From Symsagittifera roscoffensis (lineage: Eukaryota; Xenacoelomorpha; Acoela; Convolutidae), in assembly GCF_963678635.1 (NCBI RefSeq), contig NC_087071.1:23510013-23574012 (forward strand): a DNA stretch of 64,000 nt, written 5' to 3'. Position numbers and translations under genes: made by a program. Below are positions 24,901 to 35,310 of this stretch, piece by piece (position 1 is the first letter of the stretch; every line of letters starts with the position of its first letter). Under the pieces are notes generated by a model. That model was not told the DNA's origin. It saw only the letters and a list, made by a program, of their open reading frames with translations, and searched no databases.

Positions 24901-27900
24901 ACACATTCACAGGCTTTCAGTTTTCAAAACTTTGTCGTTAAAACCACTGAATTCCACTCAAGTGTGTTTTGGCAAGAGAAATCAGTATTCAAATTATTGT
25001 CAACCATGAAAAGATTTTTTCTTGTCATTATCCGGTAAATATTGGAAGGTTTCAATTTTTTCCACGCCGTTGGCTACTTAAATAGGTTATGAAGAAAACA
25101 AAATTTTCTTATATTTGATTAATTTTTGATACCATGCTGCTTAAAAAGGTTAAAACTTGATCAAGAAAACATAATTGTTTTTTTATTTTTAACTAACTTT
25201 TGATACCATGCTACTTGAAAATTTTAAAATGCGTTGAAGAAAAGAAAATTTTCTTATTTTTAACCGGTACATAATTGCAATAATGAACCGGTTTTTGAGA
25301 CCTTTATTAGCTTGCATCCCGTCAGCGCGCAAATGTTAGCGCTGAAAAAAGTTTCTTACGAAAACTTCTTGTGGCGTTCGTTTCGCTTCGGTAATGATGG
25401 TGCCCAGCAGTCTTATGATTGCGGGCTTAAATCGCACGTGCGCTGCAATTTACAAGGTGAGCATTTGTATGAATGCCATAGCTCGGTTAACCTTAAATAA
25501 TTAACCATCGGGTCAGGAGTCTGGCTGGTTAAATAAAAAAAAAACATTTTTGTAATTTTTAAGCTAAAATTAATTGTAGTCGAAACTTCCTGTGTTACTT
25601 CCACAGCAAAAATTCAAACTGAACTAGAGAAAACTTATTTTTTAAGTATCAATTACGTTTCGTTCATAAATTTTCTGTCATCTAGCCCGTAAACCGGATA
25701 CAATTATATGAACTGAGCAAGTGCAACCGGTACAAGGTTGTTTTGTTGGTCTTTATTATGTTATAACTTTACTCGTCGCTTAGATGTTTTTTTTCGCTCC
25801 AACTTGATTGTTCCAACCAGCAATTATTTTGGAAAACTGACTGCTTCAATTTTTGCGCATAGCACTTATGTTGGACAAATTTTTGTGCGCTAGCGCCCAT
25901 GTCTATGTCAAATCAGTTGCGATCGTGTTTTGACTCTGCTAAATCATTCTTTCAACTATTGTCGCGATCCGTATAAAACAGTGAAAAAATGCACTTTTTC
26001 CATGCACTTTCTGGCTGATTATTCAATGAGCTGATTGAATCTAACAAATTTATTCTAACAGAGTTGACTGGCTGAATCAAAAACAAGCAACCTTAACATC
26101 AAAAAATTTTAAACAGTTTTTTGGCTCAATTTCTCTTAATTTTCTATCTGCGTGCTCATTACAATTAACGATTTGAACAACATCAAGATCCGAAAATGGT
26201 TAAATTAATGTTTTTACTCAAGACCAGAAAAAAGTAAAACCAATTAAACGTTTGGTCATTTGCTAATGTTGAAACTTCCACTGAACACCGAAATTCAAGT
26301 TTTGTTATTTTCTCACATTTTAGTAAAATTTTATTTTTAACCCTGCCTCTGGATATGCAGCCTAACTTTTACACAAAGGCGAAGCTTCGCTTTGCAAATA
26401 CTTGCGAGAACGGCATCAAGTTATGACGTTTCGGCATCGGCACTACGTGTTTTGACGTTTGATGATCATTGAAAAAGTTTTTTTTTTGATAAGTGAATTT
26501 GTCTTTCTACACAAACCTAGAAAAAAGCGTGAAGCATTTGGTATCTACAATTTTTTTCAACTTTTTTCTTTTCAACTTTTACAATTTTTTTTCAAACTCA
26601 GTTGATATGGCCTGATTTTCTATCTTTGTTTGTGTTTTCCAAGTTTTGTGAAGCTCTGCTTTGTCTCTGTTTTCATTTTACAGTTGAGTATTTCAAGAAC
26701 AATTTCAACGTTATAAAATTAAATAGTAAAATAAAATAATTTCTTTTTTTTTAACATTTTACTGGAATATACTAGAAGTTTCAAGTCAAAAACATCATCT
26801 TAGAGCCTTGTGAACCCACTGATGTTCTATCGTAATTTTTTTTGAGCTCAAACAGCAGCAGAAAAACGAAAGCTGCTTCTTAAGGCTGCCAGGAATTCTG
26901 ATGTTTGCATTAACCTTGACGTGCTAAAATACAGTCGGAAAAAGAAAACTTGATAAAGTAGTGGTTTTAATTTTTCAACATCAATCCCATAATATTTACT
27001 GTTATCAATTTTGCATACTTAGGCTTTATTATTGTGCACATTCATACAATTTAATTAAAGCTTTCTAGTTATTTTTTGTTGTTTTTCGAATAGTCAATTT
27101 TTCACTTAACCTCTGCTTATAAGCTTAGCAAGAATGCAAAAATTTATCTAAAGTTTGCTTCTCAATTTTTTGATCCAATCTTTCAAGTAAAAATGTTGTG
27201 ATTGCGTTCTGCAACATATTTTTATTGGACTGGTGCGTACTGAAACCGGCTTTCGGACCGGCTCTTTATTTTTTCTGTTAGTGTTTTTGGTTCGATTTTA
27301 TTAACCTCAAGGAAAGCTGATTTTCAAAACTATTTTAGCAATAGTTAGCTCAATCATGCAATATTTTAGCAATAGTTAGCTCAATAATGCAAGATTGGAT
27401 TGAGGCAACTGTTGTCAAAATAGCTTTGAAAATTCTTCGTTGTTTGCACAATGAACTACTATCTTTATATTATTCAAACCTATATTTGTCGGCTCAAGTG
27501 GAGGTAATAATCAAAAACGCACGGGTTGATGTCCATATAAGAAAAATGCTTAACATGCAATTTCATATATGGAAACTATGGAAAAAGTGCTTGTCATGCA
27601 ATTTTTTTTATTTATTTTTGAAAGTTATCTTAATTTGGTTGAAGATTGAAACAATGCAGACTGGTGGCAGTTTTGATTACAAGCACGCAACTTTGGCAAC
27701 AAAAAAATTGAGCCAAAAAAAATCGTATCATACAATTTCATATATGAAATTTGTATGTTATGCATTTTTTCATTTAAAAAGTGCAAATATGAGGTTAATT
27801 TTTTCCCTTTTTTGATTGCAATTTGCTTCTGTCTATTTCCATTACAGTCTATAACGTAGTCCAGGTTGAGTTTTTCACCAAAAAAATCAACAACTTACAA

Positions 27901-30900
27901 GCAAGTGATTTTTACTATCTATTTTGTGTTTTCATATGCTAAAATATCACAGAGATTTGTAACAAAAAAATAGGCCACTTTTTTCAACCACCAAACTTTT
28001 CCAAAAGAAAAAAATTTTCAGCCATATACAAAAATTTACCTTTGTAGTATACGTTAGCCTTAACCTACATGGCTAGTATAACCTAATGCAGTTTATCTGC
28101 TCGGTAAGTTCCAGTTACACTCTGGGTTTTCTTATGGCAGAAAATCGGTGGCTAGTGTTTTCCGGATGAAACACAAACTTTGGAACGAAAAAATTTTGAA
28201 TTTTTGAAAGGAAAAAAAGTTTATCATTCACATTCATAGTATGGAAATAATGCTTGTCATACCAATTCATAGTACCAAAAGCTGCTTTGCTTTTTTCATA
28301 AAAATTTTGTGTTAAAAAGTATGGCAAAAAGCTTGTTATTTAATTCTAGAATGTAGAAAAAATACTAATTTAGAAAACTTCACAGGCAGGAAATTATACA
28401 TATTCTCTCTCTTCATGCATTTTTTTTCAGTCCAAAAATTTGTATGAAATCATATGACAAGCATTTTTTGATTTATCCTAATTGTTTTAAGACGGAGACA
28501 AAGCAAATTAGTGGCCGGTTTGGATACATGATATCAACTTAATCACCATTTAAGGAAGTTTTACGATATGCTTTTTTCCATAGAAAAACTACAAATATGA
28601 GGTAAAAAATTTTCTTATCCAGTTTTCGATTGTAAGCCTGCTTTTGTGCTCAAATATGTAATTTACGAAAAACTAATATCATGCAAAATTTGACTTTTTG
28701 TTTCTATAATGTAGTCCAGATTAAATTTTCATTGAAAAAATCGAAAATCAGGCACAAATGCACCTTTAAACACACACTTTTTGTTTTCAAAACCTTAATA
28801 AGCATAAATCTGTAAAAAATTAGGTATCCGTTCTCAATCAATGAAATGCTCGAAATGAAAAATTCTAGCCACATTAAAAAGTTATGTTTTTGGTACATAA
28901 CTCTGCGCAAAAAAGATGACAGTAATATATATGGCTAATGTCACCAAATGCTGTTTATCTCCAAGGTAACTACAAATTTTACACAGAATTTTTTTATGAC
29001 CGAAATTTTTGTCTACTTTTCAAAAAAAAACAGTTCTAGCCATATAAAAAAATTACTTTGTGGTATCTAACTCTGTGTAAAAATGTTAACCTTAACCTAC
29101 ATTGCTAATATTACCCGATTCAGTTTACACTCTGGTTGTTCTTATGGCAGAAAATGTTTGGCTAGTGTTTTTCGGATGGATCACAAAAATTTTTTATTAT
29201 CTTTTATAGAAAAATATTTTTTTACTACGATTTCATAGAAAAAACGCTTATCATACTATTTCAAAGTACAAAAAATTGCTTCCATTTTTTTGCATAAAAG
29301 GTTGGCAATAAAACGTTTGCAAAAAACGTGTTAATTAATTCTGGAATATGGCAAAAAATGCTAATTATAATGCTTCATGGCAAGGAAACATGCTTATTTT
29401 GCTCTCTTCATACAATTTGTTCAGTCCATGAAATTGTATGAAATAGTATTGAAAGTGTTTTACGAAAAGTATCTTAGCTTGTGGAAAGCGTAAACAAGGC
29501 AAACTAGTGCCAGTTTTGGATACATGAGAGCAACTTAAGCAACAACAAAAAGTTTAGAACAGAAAAGTTTCTGTCTTACAATATCATATAAGAAAGTTGT
29601 ATGATATGCTCTTTTCCTAATAAAAAATACAAATCTGAAGTCAAAATTTTGTTATCCTATTTTGATTGCAAACTTTTTCTCTGCTCAAATATGCAAAATT
29701 TGGTTTTTTGTTTTCGTATCGTAGTCCCTGTTGAGTTTTTAAATCAAAAAATTCAAAACTTTTTTTGCAAATGTTTTTTTAAAACGATTTTTGGTTTTCA
29801 AATGTTGAAAAAGCACAAAATTTTAAGAAAACAGGCCTCTTTCTTCAATCACTAAAAAGCTCAAAGTGAAAATTTTCTAGCCGCATGCAAAAGGTTACGT
29901 TTTTGGTATAAAAGTCTGCGCGAAAAAATAACAACAATATACATGGCTAATGTCACCAAAGGCTGCTTATCTGCGTGGTAACTGCCAATATAATAACCTT
30001 AACTTACACGTTTAATATAACGCAGTGTAGTTTATCTGCTTGGTAAGTGCCAGTTACTCTCTGGTTTTTTTCTTATGGCAGAAAATCGTTGGCTAGTGTT
30101 TTTCGGATGAAACACAAAATTTGGAACAAAAAATTGTTGTTTTTTATTTTATGGAAAAATCGTTCTCCGAACAACTTCTTAGCATGGAAAAAATCCCTGT
30201 CATACCAATTCATAGTACCAAAAATTGCTTTCGCTACTTTCAATAAATTTTGTGATTAAAAGTATGGCAAAAAGTTTGTTATTTAATTCTAAGTGTGGCA
30301 AAAAATGTTGATTATAAAATTTCATAGTATGGAAGAATGCTTATTTTGCGCTGTTCATACAGTTTTTTCAGTCAATGAAAATGTATTAAACTGCGTGATA
30401 AGCATTTTTTGTCAACCCGGGCATTCATACCTCTCAACCTGTCCGGCCGATTGAGCCAGAGTTTTGTTCCATATTTCTGGGTTGATGGCTGAGTCGAATG
30501 CAGTCAGTCCACTCACAAGAGAGTCCACGTCTAGTCCCACAGCTGAACAAGCCTCCTTCCACAGAACATAGGGGAAGTAGAAGGAAGCGCCTGACACAAG
30601 AAAAAAGCTTACCCCCAACAACATAACTCAGTCTAAAATGTGGGGGAAAAATAGATTGTCTTCAGTCGCGCTGAACGAACAACCTTTGCTATATCCTTGT
30701 GATTGGCTGAACTATAAACAATATAAACATCGAGTAGATTTTTATCTGGAGAAAGAATTTACCCGAAGTATAAATTTGAGAAAAAAATACTTTACTCATG
30801 ATTATAACTCGAATCCATTGGCAGTAATATTTGATATAGTGTTTCCTATACAATTTATCAATCAATAGATCAAATGCAGACTCTTCTTTTCGGAGCAAAA

Positions 30901-31355
30901 ATGAGAAACCTAAGAGAAGTTTTTTTTGCAAGATTGAATATCATTTTAGGCCTCACGCTATTCAATTAAAAAAAACTTGAACATAATTGTTTTGAAATAT
31001 CAAAAAACTTGAATCCATTGGGAGAAAAAAATTTCTTAATATAGAACCTTCCTGAAATTTTACGGTTTGAGATACATCAAATTTCGAAAAAAAAATCATA
31101 AAACATTATTTGAGATTATAACTTTCTGTGAAATTATAACCTAGGATATTACAGTTTTAAGCTCACTCATGAGGAAGAGAATGACTGGAATCCACTGGTA
31201 GTAGGATATAGCAGTGTCTCTCTGGTTCAACTTGCCAGCCACCAGTGCCTCATTGAAGGGGAGGAAGTAAGTGTTCTGCACCCAGCAGATACTGTTCGCA
31301 TACTCCACCCACTGGCTGTCAAAGTGGCCAGGACACCAGCAGTTGATCGGACTAC
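2854..31355 (-). CDS. Innexin gap-junction/hemichannel subunit, N-terminal exon missing
   Basis: Four-TM channel subunit of the innexin family, expected to form intercellular channels or hemichannels at the plasma membrane. Coding exons in order (minus strand): 31167-31355, 30431-30590, one set of a duplicated trio (22610-22664, 20827-20973, 20466-20598, or 16234-16288, 14452-14598, 14091-14223), 10247-10468, 9724-9849, 2854-3101. Diagnostic signs are the first-loop motif PINCWCP, the second loop-1 cysteine in SICWVQNTYFLP, the family signature YYQW at the start of TM2, FPHVSLCDF in loop 2, and HQYTVQCVLNINLFNEKIF followed by TM4. Phases close exactly: 426 residues from the loop-1 exon to the stop. 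The exon with the start codon and TM1 was not found; the assembly gap at 35111-35310 is one possible location. Family assignment is firm; the paralogue is not. Confidence 0.93.
4030..4180 (+). mobile_element. Degraded fragment of the CAGGGGCGGAT MITE family
   Basis: Contains 'aggcgcctttcgcgc' and 'aaggggagcgcgccaaaaaa', followed by the A-rich part, as in the middle of 7579-8020. Confidence 0.65.
6107..6424 (+). CDS. Hypothetical small secreted protein candidate
   Basis: 105 codons from ATG to stop, in the last innexin intron on the opposite strand. Residues 1-18 (MNNWLLLNLNIFIFFGNF) look like a signal peptide. The rest has cysteines as C-x3-C (SCTEFCN) and C-x-C (GKCSCFG), and the second half is less AT-rich than its surroundings. 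No domain is recognised. It could be a chance ORF or an exon of a longer gene; no homology is claimed. Confidence 0.3.
   Translation: MNNWLLLNLNIFIFFGNFCESKQSENDYIFTDHNIVEHNNLNFILWTDNQFSCTEFCNGHVGKSRENSGSKYEQKSGKCSCFGSQREILTISNSPKPTETVFHYS
6904..6938. repeat. (AG)n microsatellite
   Basis: A pure run of alternating GA for about 35 bases within an innexin intron. Confidence 0.95.
7579..8020 (+). mobile_element. hAT-like MITE, 442 bp, intact ends and 8-bp TSD
   Basis: Terminal inverted repeats begin CAGGGGCGGATTTAGG and end CCTAGATCCGCCCCTG. The insertion is flanked by a perfect 8-bp direct repeat ATTACACC (7571-7578 and 8021-8028), the target-site length of hAT transposons. There is no transposase ORF, so it is non-autonomous. 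A poly-G run follows the left end and a poly-C run precedes the right end. It lies in the last innexin intron. Confidence 0.92.
9241..9402 (+). repeat. Dispersed repeat with GATGATTATTTGTGG end
   Basis: It shares 'cttgctcgaaatta', 'tttttctcgaaactgagg' and 'cgatgattatttgtggtacctga' with two head-to-tail copies at 60466-60775. Partial copies in reverse orientation lie near 13605-13640, 19980-20015 and 52845-52890. Confidence 0.7.
9724..9849 (-). CDS. Innexin C-terminal domain exon
   Basis: 126 bp, phase 1 to 1. Acceptor ATTTATAAG, donor GTCAGA. In the spliced frame it encodes RKFVNAYLRSDGVFLIRLI then SRNTSSIITSEL, matching the innexin C-terminal block (..F...YL..DGVFLLRMI..N....T.EL..). The longer open frame over the same stretch (9618-9971) is not the protein frame. 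The donor is inferred because G|TA then gives SELVSHLYDDF, the expected continuation. Confidence 0.88.
10247..10468 (-). CDS. Innexin exon: loop 2 end and TM4
   Basis: 222 bp, phase 1 to 1. Acceptor ACATTTTTCACAG, donor GTGAGT. It encodes NLHQYTVQCVLNINLFNEK with the last loop-2 cysteine, then the TM4 segment IFVVLWFWFVFVAILTCINF, then a basic cytoplasmic stretch ending HRVGWDDRIS. TVQCVL.INLFNEKI.. is among the most conserved innexin blocks. Confidence 0.96.
11815..11890 (-). repeat. Copy of the GAAAGTCGGAACAAT repeat family, with (AT)n
   Basis: On the minus strand it reads aaaaaaaaccat..., a TA run, then 'tcgaagatcggaacaataaa', as in copies at 7515-7575, 17615-17670, 24000-24050 and 63235-63295. 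The duplicate is at about 18185-18255. The TA run differs in length between the two copies. Confidence 0.65.
14091..14223 (-). CDS. Innexin extracellular loop 2 exon, duplicate copy 1
   Basis: Same protein and splice sites as 20466-20598. It leaves in phase 1 and joins directly to exon 10247-10468, giving ...CDFRVRVL|GNLHQYTV. This copy is nearest the downstream exons. Confidence 0.88.
14452..14598 (-). CDS. Innexin TM3 exon, duplicate copy 1; GC donor
   Basis: Same protein as 20827-20973. The one coding difference noticed is synonymous (GGT instead of GGA for the glycine of YYGWQ). The GC donor CAG|GCAAGC is kept. The in-frame upstream alternative acceptor lies at 14709. Confidence 0.85.
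16234..16288 (-). CDS. Innexin short loop exon, duplicate copy 1 (downstream set)
   Basis: Same 55-bp exon as 22610-22664, 6376 bp away, with the same splice sites and protein. If exon 20466-20598 (phase 1 out) were spliced to this exon (phase 2 in), the frame would break. The two sets are therefore alternatives, or the duplication is an assembly artefact. Confidence 0.85.
20466..20598 (-). CDS. Innexin extracellular loop 2 exon, duplicate copy 2
   Basis: 133 bp, phase 0 to 1. Acceptor TTCTATCTTCAG, donor GTTAGT. It encodes VLNSRVSASGYEDAYRSN, then GLWGPDFEQTFGFPHVSLCD, then FRVRVL. FPHVSLCDF is the loop-2 signature of innexins, with a conserved cysteine. The end RVL joins to GNLHQYTVQC of the next exon exactly as in family members. 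Confidence 0.88.
20827..20973 (-). CDS. Innexin TM3 exon, duplicate copy 2; GC donor
   Basis: 147 bp, phase 0 to 0. It encodes ALVLCNKRHSGYLTTFYLC, then KAVYVVNIFFHILFLNWLLG (TM3), then YDFNYYGWQ. The downstream boundary fits only a GC donor: CAG|GCAAGC joins GWQ to VLN of the next exon in frame, as innexin alignments need. The acceptor chosen is CGTTTTTTAAG because it gives the usual loop length. A better-looking acceptor (TTTCTGATTTCAG) at 21084 would add 37 in-frame codons. Confidence 0.85.
20974..21084 (-). promoter_or_regulatory. Optional in-frame extension of TM3 exon, copy 2, with hairpin
   Basis: 111 nt (37 codons) open in the same frame as the TM3 exon, bounded upstream by a strong acceptor (TTTCTGATTTCAG). 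It would add a hydrophobic-rich segment starting ALILPLLSKPD and ending FHIAFFK. A 39-nt inverted repeat at 20997-21035 (16-bp stem, one bulge, loop catgga) lies between the two acceptors. The matching stretch in copy 1 is 14599-14709, with its hairpin at 14622-14660. Whether the extension is used is unknown. Confidence 0.5.
22610..22664 (-). CDS. Innexin short loop exon, duplicate copy 2 (upstream set)
   Basis: 55 bp, entered in phase 2 and left in phase 0. Acceptor GGATTTTTAG, donor GTTAGT. It encodes RYIESQREIRSGYIIAARK of the cytoplasmic loop before TM3. It is identical to 16234-16288 in the other copy of the 6377-bp duplication. In transcript order this is the first copy met after exon 30431-30590. 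Confidence 0.85.
23960..25870. repeat. ~1.9-kb imperfect inverted repeat (foldback-type)
   Basis: Sequence from about 23960 to 24757 recurs in reverse complement from about 24890 to 25870. Anchor pairs: 'gctagatgacacaaaattta' (24157) with its complement near 25670-25690; 'ttgcgcgctgac' (24321) with 'gtcagcgcgcaa' (25321-25332); 'caaaaaccggt' with 'accggtttttg'; 'taccggataatgac' (24609) with 'gtcattatccggta' (25025); 'gtgtgcaacccca' (24742) with 'tggggttgcacac' (24891). Within the arms a unit with 'aagtag(c)atggtatcaaaa' repeats. No transposase-like ORF was seen. Confidence 0.85.
30431..30590 (-). CDS. Innexin exon: end of TM2 and cytoplasmic loop
   Basis: 160 bp, entered in phase 1 and left in phase 2. 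Acceptor TTGTGTCAG, donor GTATGA. It begins SASFYFPYVLWKEAC, the usual end of innexin TM2, and continues into a cytoplasmic loop ending AQSAGQVER. The local base composition is clearly more GC-rich than the surrounding AT-rich intron. Confidence 0.93.
31167..31355 (-). CDS. Innexin exon: extracellular loop 1 and start of TM2
   Basis: 189 bp, entered in phase 1 and left in phase 1. The acceptor is TTTTTTGTGCAG and the donor is GTGAGC. It encodes GSPINCWCPGHFDSQW, then SICWVQNTYFLPF, then ISYYQWIPVILFLM. The two loop-1 regions carry the cysteines typical of innexins, and YYQW is the family hallmark. The preceding exon must end with one base of a glycine codon, as expected for a TM1 exon ending in a Y-V-G type motif. 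Confidence 0.95.
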
Positions 31356-31447
31356 CTGCACAAAAAACAAAAACAAGTTTTATTCACAATTAGAGGATCT
31401 CTTTAAATATTTCCCCCCTTTGGCGCCTAAATGAAATAGTTCAATTG

Positions 31448-31545
31448 TTAACCATAAGTGAAATTTGAACCTAAAACGAATCTCCTGGGATATTCGATAC
31501 TAGAGGTACAAAATTCACACATGCTTAACCATTGAATTATTTGAA
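31448..31545 (-). repeat. tRNA-like SINE head
   Basis: The minus strand contains an A-box-like 'aatggttaagcatgtg' and, about 50 nt on, a B-box 'aggttcaaatttc'. This is typical spacing for a tRNA-derived SINE head. It lies upstream of the loop-1 exon of the innexin. Confidence 0.45.
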
Positions 31546-34500
31546 ACACCGCCTTCTGCAAAAGGGGGGAATAGTTAATGAGATCCCAATTGGAAGTATT
31601 GAGCTCAATGATTTGTATTTGATAACGTCGCGTAAATATCAAAAATTGCCTGGAAAAAATAACCTAAATTATCAAGTAAATTTTTCAAGGTTAAAATGGA
31701 TAAAGATAAACTTATCGGAAAAAGAATCTCATTTATAAAAAATTCTAATAAAAACAGCAACCGAAAACTTCCCGGGTTGACGTCAATAAAAAAATATTGT
31801 CATACAATTTCATATATGAAGTCTATGGAAAAAATGCATATCACACAAAATTTATACAAAATTGAAAAAGTGTTTTAACAACCTTTAATGTACATTTTTT
31901 GTCTATTTGCCTCTTTTGAAGCTTTCTGGTCATTAGAAAAATGATTTAAATTTTTCGAAGGAAAAAAATGCTTACCATGCAGTTTTCATGAATGAAAATA
32001 ATAAGATAATCATTTTGTCATAGAAAAAATAAAATTTTCAAAAATCACCAAAAAACGTGTCTGGGTAACTTTAAATAGATTTAAATAATTATATCCAAGA
32101 TAGAGGGCATTTTGAAAATCAGTAACATAATTTTAATTTCGGTCGGAAAAATGCTTATCATATAGTTTTCATTTATGAAAATTGTATGATACGCAGATTT
32201 TCATAAACAAAAACACAAATTTGACGTAAAAAATTTTTTAATCCGTTTTTTGGCTGCAAACTTGTTTTTGTGCTCAAATAAAAAACGTTTGAAAAAATTG
32301 CATGCAAAATATGACTTTTTGTGTTTATAACGTATTCCAGGATAAATTTTTCACCCACAAATCTAAAATTCAGAAAAAAATGTCTTTTTTTGAAAACATT
32401 AATATGATTTTTGATTCAATTACTTGCTAAGATGAAAATAAATTTGGAAAGAAAAAAGGCTTTTCTTTCTCAATCACCAAGTTTTCAAACTGAAAAATAT
32501 CTAGCCATATACAAAAAAATTTTTTTGGTATATAATTCCATGTGAAAATATTAAAATTAATTTATATGACTAAAATCAATAACTGCGTGGTAATTGTCAG
32601 TTACACTCTGGGTTTTCTTATGACAAAAATTCCTTAGTTAAGTGTTTTGGATGAAACACAAAATTTTTTTGTACTTTCATTTATGGAAAAAATGCTTCTC
32701 ATACAATTTCATAGTAATGGAAAAAATCCTTATCATACAATTTCAGAGTATGAAAAATACTTATCATGTTATTTTCATACAATTTGAGGATAAAAAGGTT
32801 AATGAAAAAGCTTAAGTTTTAATTCCAGAGTATGGAAGAATTGCTTGTTATAAAAATTCATAGTATGAAAAAACTGATTATTTGCTATTTTCATACAACT
32901 TGGGGATGAAAAGATTGATGAAAAAGTCTAAATTTTAATTCCAGAGTATGGACGAATTGCTTGTTATCAAGTTTCACGGTATGAAAAAATGCTTATTTGC
33001 TATTTTCATACACTTACTTTTGCTCTATGAAATTGTATAAAAGAGTATGATAAGCATTTTTTCATATTTGAAAATTGTATGATACGATTTTTTGTCAACA
33101 CAGGTTGGAACAAAAGCAACTCGTATTAAAATACAGCACGCAAAAAACTCACATCCGCAATCGCATTACTGTTTTTTTGCGAGCGTCCCAACAGAGTGTA
33201 GGACTTGATACGAAAATTGTAGATGATTATCGCCGAGAAAAAATGCCTTTGAAACATTTCAATTAATCGGTAAACCAAATCTTTATTCTAAGGAAAGTAA
33301 CCGTCTACTTTGCAATATGCACATAATTTTGCAATGAACACATCGCAATCCCGATCACAATTCGTTCTGGGATTCAAACATTCTTCTTTTTAAAAACGCT
33401 CATATTTTATTTCTAATTATTTTGTTGTTTTTGAAGTGGAAAGTTGAGCTCAGACACTAAACAATAAAATTTTTATTAAAGTAAGACCAAGTTGAGCTGA
33501 AATGGGAGTGGTTTTCAAGCAAGTAGGGTCACCTAGGTAGTTTAAGCTGGACAGAAGTAAGAGTGAAAAAACTAATATTCAATTAACTTTTTATCTTCAC
33601 CCTGAAAAATCCTTAAAAACTCAAAAAAAAAACAAAAAAACTAAATTCAATCGTTGAAAAACACGTATTGAATGCCTGAAATGGCATTTAAATCTTTTTA
33701 CACTTGTTAAGTAGTAGATAAGCAACAGTTTTATGTTTTGCTGCGAGAAATTTTCTGAAGAAAATGAGACACGCAGTTCGAGAAGCAATGTAAGCTATGT
33801 CTTATCTGGTATGAAACACATCTGAAAAAAAAGAACAAAACACGCATTTGAAAAAATGATCACGCTAACATGCAATTTTTTATTTCTTATTTGATTTGGT
33901 TTTTGTTCTAGCAAAAATTTTGCACTAGTGTTTCAAATATTCTACCTATATTTCAAATATTGCTATAGTGACTCCAATATGGCACTGATTTTTAAAATAC
34001 TGTACTGACTGTTCAAATATAGGACGGAAACATTCTGAACGCGTGTGTTTTATGCCATAGATTTCGATCAATCTTCTTGATTTGTCAGAGCTCTGATAGT
34101 TTTTTGGTAATTGGTTACACACGTAAATAAAAAAAAACGAATCAAACTTTTAAGTTTAATGGCTGTTTTTCAATTCGTTTTTCAATTCTTTTAATAGTTT
34201 TGTCTAAAATAGTTTCGAAATTTTTTAAAATCTCAACTGTTTTTGTCCACAGAAGTCGAAATAAATTGTTTGATTGAGTTTCATTATTTTTTAATACTAC
34301 AAGGTTTGTGATTTTTCATATATTTTACTTTAAAAAAATGTTATGTATTTTCTAACTTTTCTGATTTTTGAAGAAAGCGACGGAATATTTGTGCTCGTGG
34401 TGGGTTTTTTTCTAAAAACCAATTTCGACTTTTTAACTAGCCATTTTTGACAGAATGTTTTTAAATCATTTGAAAAGTAATCTTGTCTTGAGCTTAAAAT

Positions 34501-35110
34501 TAAAAGATATTTACCTGTGATAGTTTTTTGTGAAATCATGAGGGCTTAAAGGTTGCCAGTTTGGTCGAGTTTGGATAATTAACGCCCGATATTTTCAAGC
34601 TATAAACGCGTAGTCTGGGAGTTTACTCGTCTTACAAATCGTTCCAGATTGAATTGAGTCATGCTATTTGGATTGCTTAATACTTTCCTGCATGCAAAAG
34701 CTATCACTTTCTACTTTGCATGGCGTATGAGGGGATACTTTGTAAAAAAAATCCAAAAAAAATCTTGACGTTGTTCATTTTTTTTCCGAAAGTTTCATCA
34801 ATCTATTTTTCTAAGCGAGCACATTTCCATAGACTATAAAATCAGTCAGAACATTCATTTGGGGTTCGAGACTTTGCCCTGATACGAGCAGTCTTGTTTG
34901 TTTCTTAAGACTTTTTCCAACATGCACTGAATACATACTTTTTAATCCTAATTATCCGAGTGTATCGCTGAACAAGGTAATTTATCTGGGGCAAATGCAA
35001 ACTGTGTATAATTCTTAAGTAATTTGAGTGTCTAATCACTTTGCTTTAGTTTTCTGATCAACAAATGCTCAAAGGTGCTCTGTGTCAAGTTTCGTTTCGT
35101 CTCAGGTAAC
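31546..35110. other. Non-coding, AT-rich
   Basis: The last diverged copy of the ~1-kb repeat ends about 33080. From there to the gap I see no gene. A fragment 'ctgatacgagcagtcttgttt' near 34880 is shared with 12225 and 18600. Confidence 0.5.
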
Positions 35111-35310
35111 NNNNNNNNNNNNNNNNNNNNNNNNNNNNNNNNNNNNNNNNNNNNNNNNNNNNNNNNNNNNNNNNNNNNNNNNNNNNNNNNNNNNNNNNNN
35201 NNNNNNNNNNNNNNNNNNNNNNNNNNNNNNNNNNNNNNNNNNNNNNNNNNNNNNNNNNNNNNNNNNNNNNNNNNNNNNNNNNNNNNNNNNNNNNNNNNNN
35301 NNNNNNNNNN
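35111..35310. other. Assembly gap, 200 N
   Basis: A run of exactly 200 undetermined bases, probably a scaffold gap of arbitrary length. It may hide sequence, including the missing first innexin exon. Confidence 0.99.

Larger units (their letters stand above)
27340..33080. repeat. Diverged ~1-kb repeat copies around two innexin exons
   Basis: A block containing 'cagttacactctgg..ttcttatggcagaaaatc' and 'ggctagtgtttttcggatgaaacacaaaat' occurs near 28100, 29110, 30050 and 32600. An associated block 'gtagtccaggttgagttttt' occurs near 27855, 28710, 29720 and 32330. Short units such as 'tatggaaaaaatgcttatcat' and 'acaatttcatatatg' recur throughout. The array is interrupted by a stretch holding exons 30431-30590 and 31167-31355. 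Confidence 0.75.

Noticed and set aside
27340-33080. CRISPR-like array because of recurring short units
   Set aside because: Units are diverged and unevenly spaced, and the DNA is clearly animal intron sequence with spliced genes.
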